Assembly (NCBI GenBank): GCA_963693285.1 | Contig: OY848919.1 | Span: 7,125,461 to 7,189,460, forward strand | Source: Xestospongia muta | Taxonomy: Eukaryota > Porifera > Demospongiae > Haplosclerida > Petrosiidae | DNA: 64,000 bases | Reading direction: 5' to 3' | Shown: one piece after another, positions 1-10,129 of the stretch | How the letters are laid out: each line of letters starts with the position of its first letter | How positions within the stretch are numbered: the stretch's first letter is position 1 | Notes under the pieces: model-generated | What the model was told of the DNA's origin: nothing | The model's database searches: none | What the model saw: only the letters and a program-made list of their open reading frames with translations | Program-made: the position numbers and the translations under genes

Positions 1-142
1 ATGTGCGGCTGCCGTGTGTCTTAGGACTCCTTTTAGAGAAGGAGAAGCAATTTTGTAGCAAACCCAGCAAACTGTCTTTTCCATAACCACGATAACTCTA
101 ATTAATGCACACTGGCCCGCCTCTCGTAATTAAGGCACGATA

Positions 143-1230
143 ATGGTTATCATACCTAGAAAGAAATATCATCGCGAGAAAGTTGGTGATAGCGATACGT
201 GCGAGGGAAGCGAGCTAAGATATCTGGAAGACTGTTTCCGCAAACTTTTTAATTACCAAGGGAATGTTGCTATCAACGTATATTTTCAGAAGTTTAACAC
301 AGATTGGAACGAATTTATTAAACTAGATGATACAGCAGTCCTTTGTAACAGAGACAAACTGAAAGTGATTGTAACTCCACAGCTAGTTACACCATGCATC
401 ACTCCTAAAACGTCAATAGTTGAAGATGAAGATGTCTCTACTTTGTCGGCAGCTTTGACACTTAGCTGTGCTGGGTCACAAGCTTCTGGAGATACTACTC
501 TAACTACTCGTTACTCTGGTGATGATCACGATATAGCTGTTTGTGATGTCTCTACTGGTCCTTCGGGTATGTCAATAAAATAGTGATGGTGATGATTATG
601 TGAAGTTGGTAAACGAGCTAGAGGTTGTATGTTAGATGAAGATGAGGATGATGCTAAGGAATCAACAGGAAATATAGACAAGAAAAGGAAAATAATAGTG
701 AAGAACGATACCATTCCACTCCCAAGCCATTTCCATTACCGAAACACTTCGGCACAGAAATCGATGCAGCTCTCAAGTCTAAGAAGTTAACCATTTCACG
801 TATAATCAAATTATTAACATTTCATTTCCTGTGGGTGGCCAATTTATGTCGTTATGCACGTTTTGCTCGAGGTGACCTTTACTCAGTTTTTCTGTCTTCT
901 GGAGTGGTACGTGCACTAGTTTGAACAGTTCTATTGTTGTGCAAGGGTTTCTTGCTTTTGTTGATAATTTGAAGCCCGTGTGTACAAGTTTTGACGAGAA
1001 GAAGAAGGTTCGTCAAACCTATTTGTTATGCGGTCATTGTACCACGGTTAGTAGTGTTATGGGGAGCTATATTACTCTATTTTGGATAGGTCTGTTGTTG
1101 TGAGAGTGTTTCCTGATCTCCTCTGGGATTTTGATATGTGTATTTACAAGTTTTATGATGAGAAGAACGTTCGTCATATGCGTAGTAATTGGTTGAAGTC
1201 TGTGGCTCGAAACGATAGAGGTGTATCTGG
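143..1230 (+). pseudogene. Remnant of a PB1-like-domain gene
   Basis: The first open stretch (143-583, 146 codons) has a ubiquitin/PB1-like N-terminal segment: an aromatic-rich strand with YFQKFNTDWNEF near residues 48-59, an acidic LDD, then DKLKVIVTP near residues 71-79, followed by a Ser/Thr/Asp-rich linker. Further plus-strand coding sequence follows in other frames. Around 718-905 there is a Pro-rich entry with LPKHFGTEIDAAL, then VANLCRYARFARGDLY. Around 1090-1230 there is FYDEKNVRHMRSNWLKSV, ending at a GTAAGT donor at 1231. The pieces at about 905-1040 and 1085-1200 resemble each other, suggesting a partial internal duplication. The order resembles uncharacterised animal proteins with a PB1-like head (recalled resemblance, not searched). 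Frame changes and stops make it a probable pseudogene. Its function is unknown. A related exon lies at 16591-16770. Confidence 0.4.
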
Positions 1231-1496
1231 GTAAGTAGTATAATGTGTGTATATCATAATCATAATAATTGTTGTTATTGTTGGTTTGATAGTAAAGCCT
1301 GAGTGCATAAGTAGTGAATAGTAATTAGTATATAATTAATTATAATTATTAATATTATATTATAAGTAGTGAATATAAATAGTACTTGATATTAGACAGT
1401 AAGTATGAGATTTTAGAGAGAGATAGCTAAGTGATGTAAATGATTTGAAAGATTGATGAGTACGATAATGACTAAGAGGTGTGGTGTGATAGATTT

Positions 1497-2967
1497 CAAA
1501 ACATAGGTGTAAATGTAACAGTGTTTTACATTGTTTACATTGATATTGTGTTTGTGATCTCTTTTTTTCTAGATCGGCACACTTCACATTGTGGATGACC
1601 TCCATGTGGTGTGTCACTTGGTATTGGTTCTGGAAACGGCTTTTCAGTTAGGAGAAGAGGTAAATCTACAGACGTGAAGTGCCGCGAGACGTGACTTTCA
1701 AAGCCATCTAACAGACTTTTACCAACCTCAGTTCGAATTCTAGTTGGGTAAAATGCCCTTTCCCACCATTTCACCCTCCTATGTGCAAAGCCATAGTATA
1801 GTACGAGCTGATCTGATTTAGCCACACCTCCCATATACTGGTTGTAGTCTTCAACAGCCTTTGGCTTTTTGATGACCTCTTTCCCATCCACAAAATGCTT
1901 TGTTCGTCTCTTCTTTGAAGTGACACTATCATCATGAAAAGTAGAAAGCACACATACTTCCCGGTTGTCTTTCCACTTCAGACACAGCATTGCATCGTCG
2001 TCTATTCGCTCTGAGTAGATCTCTCCTTTTGTGAGCTTTTGAGTTTGAAATGAATAAGTTATCCCTTGTCTATTAGGGTTAAGAGTTCCACAAGCTTTAA
2101 ATCCAAGTTGGATCAAGTCGGTAAAAAGAAATGGTGATATGTAAAAGTTGTCAACGTAGATGGTATGTTCGTTTCCAACCAAGTCTTGGACTAGCTCTGG
2201 TACTACTCGGTGACCTAATCCTTTCCCAGAAGTGCTGCTAGTATGTTTTCCTGTATATAATATCCAATTATATACATAGCCATTACTAGCATCTGCCAGT
2301 ACCCAGGCTTTCATAACCATTTAGTTGGCTTTTTTGGCACGTATTAAATCCATGACAGTCTTCCCTTGAAACTTATCATGGATTCATCGATTGACAAGTT
2401 ATGTGATGCCTTATAGTTTTTTTTTTGAAGTTGGTTAATAGTACATCAAGAAATGGCCTGATTTTGTAGTCTACTGTAGCTTGAACTGTCACAAGAAGGT
2501 ATATTTTCTGAGTCATTGAGATAAAGAAACTTTGTTACAAGTTCAAATCGATGTCCAGACATAATAGATGAGAAGTTGGTATTGCCAAATGGCTACTTTT
2601 GACTCCAGTAACTTCTAAAAGAAAAAATGGAATAATTTTACCTAATATAATCTATTTGATACCTGATAGATGGGTATCCAACAATTCCCATAGCAATGAT
2701 AATAGAGAATAAAGCATCCACCTCCTTTAGTGTCATGGGCTGTCTTATCCAATCATGGACTCTAGCTTTAAGATGACTGTCTATAAAATCAGCATGTTTT
2801 TGTATATACTGATCAGCAAATCTAGTAGTCTCTGTCCATATATTTTCCTTGATTTCCTCGCTAAAAAGAAGGTTGAAAAAATCAGCTGGAGATTTGCCCA
2901 TCATATCTGGGCTGTTGTGTGGTAGAGATGTGACAGAGTGTCCTAGTGGAAATTTCATATTAGTCAA
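1497..2967 (-). pseudogene. piggyBac transposase pseudogene (PGBD-like)
   Basis: The minus strand reads through a piggyBac (DDE_Tnp_1_7) transposase. The N-terminal part (2967-2638) has SPADFFNLLFSEEI and the helical region with MTLKEVDALFSIIIAMGIVG. The middle (about 2640-2320) is in other frames, with HRFELVTKFLYLNDSEN and SIDESMISFKGRL. The catalytic and C-terminal part (2320-1535) has KAWVLADASNGYVYNW, YVDNFYISPFLF, and the conserved YNQYMGGVAKSDQL and RRVKWWERAFYPT. A cysteine-rich C-terminal finger (PQCEVC, then QCKQCKTLLH) is split by a frameshift in a T-run near 1563 and ends near 1497. Several frameshifts make it inactive. An exon-like minus-strand segment at 3250-3125 ending in a GTAAGT donor might be its first exon, but this is not proven. 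Confidence 0.85.
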
Positions 2968-3221
2968 TGTTTACTAATAGCACAATAATTTTCAATTTAT
3001 GTATCATTTTATGAGGATGTCTATTTACAGAACATGCTATGCATATATTTACTTTGTTAGTAATAAAATTTCATCTTATTACATGTATGTACCAAAAAGT
3101 GAAGTAAGTGTATTCCAAATCTACTTACATTGATCACTGGTAGAATTTGTAGTGGTCCACCACTAAGGGGAAGAGAAGGTAGGCTAGAGCCAGAGCTGGA
3201 GTTGGGAGTGAGCTGGTTGGT

Positions 3222-3520
3222 AAGAACCAGTGGACTAATATGGCCATTTTGCTTTGTTGCCTTTCAGGTTTGTTGAAATGTTGACTTCTTGAAAAAATAT
3301 GATGAAAAATTGACAAAAGTCCTACTTTATAACATAGCAGGAATCCAACATTTCAGGAGATCAAGAAGTCAACATCACAGGTATTCAACAATTCGACATA
3401 GCAAGGATTCAGCAATTCAACGTAGCAGAAATTCTGTAAATGAACAATTTATCAAAGTAACAGTCCAGCAAAGCAATGATTCGATAAATGTAAAATTCAG
3501 CAATCAAACCAACAATCCTG
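3222..3520. repeat. Left inverted end with degenerate short repeats
   Basis: The outer 100-120 bp is an inverted copy of about 6520-6645. Inward from about 3340 the sequence becomes a degenerate array of units of roughly 20-24 bp ending in motifs such as CATAGCAAGGATTCAGCAATTC. Read on the minus strand, the outermost part is exon-like (about 3250-3125) with a Ser/Pro-rich reading frame and a GTAAGT donor. Confidence 0.65.
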
Positions 3521-3702
3521 CAACTGTACTGTACGTGTGCACCAAGCACACTGTGAAACAATATTTATGTAAATTGATAATAAATTTATGTATAATTTTT
3601 ACTGAATATGCATTGATATACGGTCACGATTCCAATAAGAGATTTCTGTGTTGTTAGTGTTTAAAATCATTGTTTGCTCTTTGTGAGTTTGCAGTGAAGA
3701 TA

Positions 3703-4783
3703 ATGGAGGTTTATTCTTTAACATACCAGGAGAGGAAGATTAAACTCAAGCCAGATCAGCTGACAATCAAGTTGATTGGTAAAATATTTAGCTTATTCCC
3801 AGACAGCATTATATTGCTGTCTCCTGAAGATGGAACTGTTGAGACACCTGATGAGTCAGGTATTTTTACTGGTCTGGATAAGTTTACTGAGTACGAGGTT
3901 GATGGAGAGCCAGCTTCTGTGAGCCCATTAGTACAGGGTCAATCATCTAGTGCAGTTTCTTCAATGACCATCAATTCCAGCACAAGTAACGTGGTCAAGA
4001 AATACAACCCTGTTTCAAAACGAGCGTAGTTCTTTGAAAAAAAAAATCCATCTGATAAGCAAGAAGTATCACCTAAGCAAACTGAAGAAGAATGGCGTAA
4101 GGTTATAGAAATACATAAACTTTCTGATAGAGAACTCAAAAAACAATCAAACTTTCCAATCACATTAACACCCTCTACTGCAAAACTTGAATATATAGCT
4201 AACGTTATTTCTGTAGAATTGTTTAGTGGAGATGAAGTTGTTCTGTTAGACAATGAAAACTACCAGATTCCTGATTCATCAACAACTCAGGTATTTATTT
4301 TTAAATCTATGTATGAAATGGTAGCTATATTTCATGCATAAAGAAGTGACAAATTTTAATTGTGTTTATAGGCTGTGTCGCTAACCACATAAATAAATTC
4401 CAATAAAAACTATTTTCATTGTACTTCAGGTGTTCATTACTATTGATTGTTATTGAATACATCTACCTTTTTCTAAATAGTGGAGAACATCCTGTAGAGT
4501 TAAGGCAGTCAAAGAATTAGAGTATCGTATGTTCAGAGATGACTACTTTGATTTCACTGACTCTAAGCCAAACAATGTGGCCAAAGAATGTGATAATAAG
4601 GGGAATGGTCCTGCAGCTAAAAAAAACTCGATATGGTGACATCAATGCCACTTATGATGAAGTTGATTCTCGCTTTGAAGTTTTGGAGTTCTAAGTGAAT
4701 GCAATGGAAAGAGAGATGGAGAGTCTCAGAAAATGGTGTCATATGAAAAGCCTTGTGAATAAAAAAGTTGGTCTCATTTAGCT
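3703..4783 (+). pseudogene. Companion-gene pseudogene of the two-gene element
   Basis: The frame from ATG 3703 gives about 108 codons with KIKLKPDQLTIKLIGKIFSL, a DESGIFTGLDKFTEYEV stretch and a Ser-rich tail. It meets a TAG at 4027-4029, then continues in the same frame with SDKQEVSPKQTEEEWRKVI and LEYIANVISVELFSGDEVVL, up to a GTATTT donor near 4290. A second exon near 4480 starts WRTSCRVKAVKELEYRMF and shifts frame near 4620 into a coiled-coil-like tail. Domain order and exon boundary match the companion gene at 46155-47493: an N-terminal ubiquitin-like block ending in a DDEGIF- or DESGIF-type loop, a Ser-rich linker, then the STAKLEY / EKANVDY block. No RING-like finger was found here, so that part is lost or too diverged. 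One in-frame stop and one frameshift make it inactive. Confidence 0.6.
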
Positions 4784-6042
4784 GAAAGGTCAGGCCTGTC
4801 TTGCAATTGATCAACACCATATGGAGTGAAGTATGTCAGCTTGCCTTGATCTCTTTCATATTCAGCAACAGCAGAAGAAGTTTCAGGGATTGCCACGGTT
4901 GAAATTACAGTGATGTGTGATAAATCCTGGGCAAGAACATTTGGAATTCCTTTGCCTGTATGTGCATGTTGAATAGTAAAGTTGTAAAATAGGTCAAAAT
5001 ATTAATAGTACCTGAAATGGAGTGGCAATTCCATGCAGCTACAAATCTTTCCATTCCAATTGCTGACGTATTGATAGTGATGAAAGACACACAAAAAAGA
5101 GTTACAGGATCTAAAATATCAATCACTTCATCTTCCATTTTCACTAATATCCGCTTAATTGGATAGTTCACTCTGGAATTCACTTGTGGCCATAATCTCT
5201 CAACTGTTAAATTCTGTAAGAGTATTGTCATCCCATAACTAACACTTCTGGAGCAATTGCTTATTTACCTGTGTTGAAGGTGTTTGATAGTATGCAGTAA
5301 CATGTCTTGGTCCAAAATGATGCTTGAGCTAACTATGAACAAAAAGTGTTATGTAAAACTCTTTCCCATGATCAACTCTAATTTGATCCCATAATTCATG
5401 CCTAGTCACAGCCTCCCTGTTAACAAATAAAATTAATGTACTTGTCATGGTCACTACATTACCTATAAACCCTTTTATATATCACTAGATTGTTCTTTAT
5501 AGGCATTGTAACATGAGACACAATCATTCCTGAAAAACCATCAACTGATATTACATGTGTAACGCCATAATGTATCAATTTCTCATTTTGGTCAAGGTGA
5601 AGCTTATGACCAAAATAATTGGCTTTGTATGGAATCGGATTAGACTTGTTGATTTGTATCTTGTCTTCTTCCTTCATGACTCTCTGGAGCCACCCTTTTT
5701 AATGATGCTCCAATGCTATGTTCACCTATCTTCATTCCTTGTGACTCCAGATACCCTTTCATCATTTTACATCCATATACCTCACCAACCTATAATCAAT
5801 TTTGAGATGTTGCGAAAAAATAATTGTTTTACCTCCTCAACTGCATCACTGACTACTTCATCAATTTCATTAGATGACAGCCTTTTAATGTTGTGGTTGT
5901 GTTTATCACAAAATCTCACGCTCCTACCAGACAATCCTTGCCTTATATTTGGGTAACAATGTATTAGCTTATGACTTATCAACCAATAAGAATGTCCTTG
6001 TTTAATCCATGATTGCACAAAATCTTTGTCAACTTTCTCCAT
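4774..6042 (-). pseudogene. rve-type DDE integrase pseudogene
   Basis: Minus-strand exons can be followed in order. A start near 6042 opens an N-terminal helix-turn-helix-like region (YPNIRQGLSGRSVRFC). About 5790 onward reads VGEVYGCKMMKGYLESQGM. The catalytic domain has HLDQNEKLIHYGVTH (first Asp), IRVDHGKEFYITLF (second Asp) and TVERLWPQVNSRVNYP (Glu). The tail from about 4970 begins GKGIPNVLAQ and stops at 4774-4776. Introns lie where those of the intact copies at 43.7-45.4 kb lie. Defects seen are a frameshift near 5640, just before NPIPYKANYFG, and an in-frame stop near 5326. The fold is that of retroviral/IS3-type integrases. It resembles integrase-core proteins known from fish and cnidarian genomes; an IS3EU- or Ginger-type assignment is only a suggestion. 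Confidence 0.8.
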
Positions 6043-6114
6043 TTTTAATTCTAATTATTAGAATAAAAATTAACTACAAAATTTCATATAAATATGGTTT
6101 GACAAATTTCTGCT

Positions 6115-6645
6115 TGTACAGTTGTATATTTGTTAATTTGTTGAATTTCTGATTTGTTGAATTATTGCTTTGCTGAACTGTTGGTACGTCAAATGGCTGC
6201 TTTGATGAATTCCTGTTAAGTTTGAATGTTAACTTCCTAAATATCTGTTATGTTAAATTTTGATTTCATGAATTTTATATTTATCGAATTGTTGGTTTGC
6301 TGAACTGTTGCTTTGCTAAATTGTTCATTTATTGAATCATTGCTATCTTGAATAGGTGAATTTCTGCATTGTCAAATTGTTGAGTCCTTGCTACTTTGAA
6401 TTGCTGAATCCCTGCAATGTGGAATTGTTGAATCCCTGCAATGTGGAATTGTTGAATCTCTGCAATGTTGAATTGTTGAATACCTGTGATGTTGACTTCT
6501 CAATTTCCTGAAATGTTGGATTCCTGCTATGTTATAAAGTAGGAGTTTTGTCAATTTTTCATCATATTTTTTCAAGAAATCAACATTTCAACAAACCAGA
6601 ATGGCAACAAAGCAAAATGGCCACATTAGTCCACTGGTTGTCAAG
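6115..6645. repeat. Right inverted end with degenerate short repeats
   Basis: This is the inverted counterpart of the left end. From about 6115 to 6500 it is built of units related to GTTGAATTxCTGxxxTGxxG with many point changes. The best-preserved part is the 24-bp array at 6405-6500. Such arrays beside a terminus are common transposase-binding regions in DNA transposons; that role here is inference. Confidence 0.65.
6405..6500. repeat. 24-bp tandem repeat array
   Basis: About four units of TTGAATCCCTGCAATGTGGAATTG with a few changes (CTCTGCAATGTTG, ACCTGTGATGTTG). It is the best-ordered part of the right end of the 3.2-6.65 kb element. Confidence 0.85.
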
Positions 6646-6753
6646 GTTGAGCTGGAATTACTAGAGCTGGAACTGCCAGAGCTCAGGGTGGAGCTATCTG
6701 CTAGGATTGAATTGTCTTCGGAAATCAAAGATTCCAGTATACTATCTTGTTAA
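6601..6753 (+). CDS. Short Leu/Glu-rich ORF at the right element end
   Basis: ATG at 6601 opens 50 codons rich in Leu and Glu (KVELELLELELPELRVELSA), ending TAA at 6751. Its first codons (ATKQNGHISPL) are shared, in inverted position, with the minus-strand segment near 3250-3215, where the ATG is replaced by AGG and a donor site follows. This suggests a first coding exon lying in the inverted ends. It is too short to assign a function and could be chance. Confidence 0.25.
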   Translation: MATKQNGHISPLVVKVELELLELELPELRVELSARIELSSEIKDSSILSC

Positions 6754-6809
6754 TCTAGTTTTGAATATTACAAGTAATATGAAAAAACAAAGTGAAATCA
6801 AACCACCAA

Positions 6810-7640
6810 GCACATGTTAATACACTCTTCTCTGACTTGTACGAGTCTTTCTCTGATTCGTCTCTTAAACAATGCCTTGTGGTTGCTAGTGAGAAAGGTG
6901 TTTCTTCATGGCTGACAGCTCTGCCTATAGCTGAACCATGGCTTTTCTTTACACAAGAGAGCATTTATAGATGCCATTTGCCTTAGATATGGCTGGACCT
7001 CTCTTCATCTCCCTCTCATTGCATATGTGGCTCCTCCTTTAATATTGACCATGCCATGAATTGTAAGTGTGGTGGGTTCCCTTCCATTCGTCACAATGAA
7101 CTGAGGAATATTACTGCAAAAACTGAAACCAGCTCAAATGTTCTAATTGAACCTCTTCTTCAGCCACTTACCAGGGGACATTTATCACATCAATCTAGTA
7201 ATGGAGAAGACAATGCATGTGTGGATATAGCTGCTTCTAATGTCTGGTCTCCATCTGATAGAGCTTTTTTTGATGTTAGAGTTTATAATCCATTTTCCAC
7301 CACTTACTTCAGATCGACACACAAAGCATCCCATAGGAGAAATGAACAAGAGAAAATAAGACAGTATTTTAGCATGAAACTTTCACACATCTGGTATTCA
7401 CAACTGCTGGTGGGATGGGATCTGCAGCTACCACCTTCTACAAAAGTTTAGCTTCCAACTTGTCAGATCATCTTAAAATACCTTATTCACACATCTTAAA
7501 CTATATTCGGTGCCGACTATCTTTTTCTTCTCTTAGATCTGCTATTCTATCTTTACAATGAGCTCGTTCATCATATCACAAACCCATTTTTTCTAATCTT
7601 AATTCATTGGATCAGGCCCTCTCTGAAGGGAGAGTGGCTC
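6810..7640 (+). pseudogene. Non-LTR retrotransposon 3' end (CCHC plus endonuclease-like)
   Basis: Three plus-strand frames join into the C-terminal part of a reverse-transcriptase polyprotein type that is common in sponges and corals (recalled, not searched). In order: KGVSSWLTALPIAE, then AFIDAICLRYGWT in another frame, a Cys/His segment CKCGGFPSIRHNELR, LLQPLTRGHLSHQSSNGED, RAFFDVRVYNPFSTTYF (Asp-containing strand like a restriction-type nuclease), and after a further shift near 7415 GGMGSAATTFYKSLASN and YIRCRLSFSSLRSAILSL. The reverse transcriptase domain itself is absent, so this is a truncated copy, as expected of 5'-truncated insertions. The nuclease interpretation is inference from the motif spacing. 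Confidence 0.65.
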
Positions 7641-7738
7641 ATTGACACCTTCACTTTTCTTTTCCTATCTTCTGTACTATAATTACTATATTATTTTGTG
7701 AGTATACTGGATACCACCACTATAACTAGTTATTATTG

Positions 7739-7768
7739 TACTATGTTGTACTATGTTGTACTATGTTG
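7739..7768. repeat. Three tandem 10-bp units TACTATGTTG
   Basis: Three exact copies of TACTATGTTG lie directly downstream of the retrotransposon fragment. They may be the microsatellite-like tail often seen at non-LTR element 3' ends. Confidence 0.8.
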
Positions 7769-7924
7769 TTGTTAAAAAAGCATAATAAACAAATACATGA
7801 TACTTACGCAAAGTATTCCTTTTCAAATAATATTTTGGGAACAACAACAAAAAGCAGCATCATATTCTGATCCAAAGTCAATGAGGTGGTACCTATTAAT
7901 AATTAAATGATGTCTTTTACAACA

Positions 7925-8215
7925 TCTGTCAAGTGGAGCATATGAAACTTTGAGGACATCTTCCATATTAAAGCTGTCTTCACAATGTACATTAACTACA
8001 CACTCTACATAAAATCATCCTGCAAACTTTCAAATGAAGTTGACAATGATTTAATTAGAGCTGCTGATTACTATCACCTTGAGGACTGGCAAAACATGTT
8101 TGCATATTAACTGATGAAATACATATCAAAGACGACTCAGTATATGATAAACACACTGGTCCTTTAATTGGTTTATATCTCTTGGAGATGTTAACAATCA
8201 ATTATTGAAGGTATA
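7925..8215 (+). pseudogene. P-element/THAP9-like transposase fragment
   Basis: Plus-strand frames contain LSSGAYETLRTSSI followed, with frame changes, by LTDEIHIKDDSVYDKHTG and PLIGFISLGDVNNQLL. The DE(I/M)xIK...YDKHTG...GF.NLG.xN pattern is the entry to the RNase H-like fold of P-element-type transposases in invertebrate genomes. Only this part remains. It is followed by the hAT pseudogene at 8413. Confidence 0.5.
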
Positions 8216-8412
8216 GTGCAACCAGACATGTACTTCCAAAACCTACTTCAGGCTGTAACTTGTGTAAACAGCATCCAATATTCTTGATTTTTGCATCGAT
8301 TTGTTCGTCTTGCACAGCTCTTTTAAATGATATATTTAATATTAATAATCATCGTTTGTTTGTACTGTTTTCACATAATCGACCTATTTAGGCTATCTAT
8401 CATAGATGTCCA

Positions 8413-9903
8413 TCATAATAGATGAGTCCACAACTATTAGCAAAAAGTCAGCTCTCATTATTTATATTAAAGTATGACTCCCAGAGCCTACCACATTTTT
8501 TCTTGATATTATTGAGTCAGATGATCAAGGAGCTGAGTGCATATTTAGCACTCTGATGGAATGTCTCGACATGTACGGATTTACTTTACACGTGCTATCA
8601 GAAAAGTTGATTTGTTTTGCCTCGGACGGTGCTTGTCATGTTAGGGTCACGATCTGGTGTGGCATCAAGGATACAACAGGTTTTTCCGAATGTGATCATA
8701 TGGCATTGTATGAACCATCGCTTAGAATTAGCTGTAGGTGATGCAATACGTGAAGTCTCAGGTACAAATCACTTCAAAGCATTCTTTGATAAGCTATACT
8801 GCTTATATCATACTTCTTCAAAAAATCGAAGAGAACTTGAAGAGGTCTGCAATGACTTGGCATGTATATTTCACACTGTTGGGTGTATACTAGATACACG
8901 TTGGGTGGCATCAAGTTTTCGTACTGTGAAAGTAGTTTGGGACCTCTATGCACCTCTACATGCTCATCTCGTAAAAGCTAGTGAAGATCAGTTAAGAAGT
9001 AGCACTGAGAGGGCCACATTCAAAGGTATGGCAACGAGAATGGCTTCAGATAATTTTGTCCTAAATCTTGGAGCAATGTATGATAGTCTAGAGGAGTTAG
9101 CATCTTTGTCAAAAGATTTACAAGAAAGGAATCTCATGCTACCTAGAGCTCATACTCTTGTACAGCGACAAATTCGTGTGTTTTTGTCAATGGTAGACTA
9201 TCCAGGGATACACTACAAGGAAGCAAAATCTGCTGTTGAAGGGAACAGTGAAGCAGAAAACAAGTTCAAAGGTGTTGTTGTAACTGACAGCAGAAAGTCT
9301 GATGTACAAATTCGATATGAACAGTTCATGCGAAGTCTGGCAACAAATCTGGAAAAAAGACTGATGTCTTGTAATCAAAATACAGAGGCACTGTTGAGTG
9401 CAATAAATGTACTAGATCCTTTACAATGACCCACAGATTGCACATTAACATATGGGCAAGAGGACATTGTTTTTTTGTGTGATCTGTTCCATCTAAATGA
9501 GTTTGAAGCAACAACAAGAAGAGGCCTCCGAGAATATATAGATATCATAAAGGAAACAGGTTTCACAGGAAACAGGGAACCTCCAGCAGCCTTATCTAGT
9601 CTTACAAATGCTGTCAATACAATTGTAGTATCATCAGCAGACTGTGAAAGGGGCTTTAGCCAGATGAACATCTTAGCTACACCAGTTAGATCATCATTAA
9701 CAATAAAAACACTCTCATCATTGATGTTTATCAAAATTGTTGGGCCACCACCCATTCATTTTGACCATTCTCCATACGTACGGAAATGGATCACAAAGAA
9801 GCATTGCTTATCTGATGACAGCAAAGCAAGACAAAGGAAAAACAATGCCAATGAAGAACATGAGTACTTTAGTTTGTGGAAAAAACTCAAACAGGATGTA
9901 TAA
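8413..9903 (+). pseudogene. hAT transposase pseudogene (KIAA1586/ZMYM-like type)
   Basis: The reading starts at IIIDESTTISKKSALIIYI (the IDES motif of this hAT group), passes a TGA near 8476, and continues with a frameshift near 8630. A long open frame to 9427 follows, with MLGSRSGVASRIQ, WHCMNHRLELAVGDAI, CILDTRWVASSFRTV and a helical insertion. A TGA at 9427-9429 interrupts it, and the C-terminal dimerisation region continues to 9903 with NAVNTIVVSSADCERGFSQM and RSSLTIKTLSSLMFI. The order and the ADCERGFS motif are diagnostic of hAT. The N-terminal zinc-finger part is not visible upstream. Three lesions make it inactive, but the long intact stretch suggests moderate age. Confidence 0.85.
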
Positions 9904-10129
9904 TTATTGTGTACTTTTTTGTTAAAAAATACTTTTCTAAAAGTTTAAAAAAACTTTTCTAAAACTATAATAGTAGAGTATACTTTGTTGAAATTTTACA
10001 ACTCGAGCACTGTATCTATGACATCATACATTTAAAATTTATATGAGTATGACATCATATACGATACCCACATGGTTAACCGGGTGAAGATTTACATTTT
10101 GACTAACGCCAAGTTTCTTTCTTTTTGAA

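Larger units (their letters stand above)
3222..6645. mobile_element. Candidate two-gene transposon with repeat-rich inverted ends
   Basis: The two ends are inverted copies: the run CCAGTGGACTAAT, GGCCATTTTGCTTTGTTGCC and GTTTGTTGAAATGTTGA near 3228-3285 reappears as reverse complement near 6570-6645, and the similarity continues inward through GATGAAAAATTGACAAAA and the following AACATAGCAGGAATCCAACATT. Inside these ends both sides carry degenerate short repeats. Between them lie a companion pseudogene (plus, 3703-4783) and an rve-type integrase pseudogene (minus, 4774-6042), tail to tail and slightly overlapping. Both are homologues of the genes in the palindromic element at 43.2-51.5 kb. 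The exact outer ends and a target duplication could not be fixed, because similarity fades near 3222 and 6645. The alternative is that the inverted ends are simply an unrelated repeat family flanking the genes. Confidence 0.6.

Noticed and set aside
3131..3140. TTGATCACTGG near 3130 as a copy of the TGATCAGTG terminus of the palindromic element
   Set aside because: Only six to seven bases agree in order and no partner exists near 6.7 kb.
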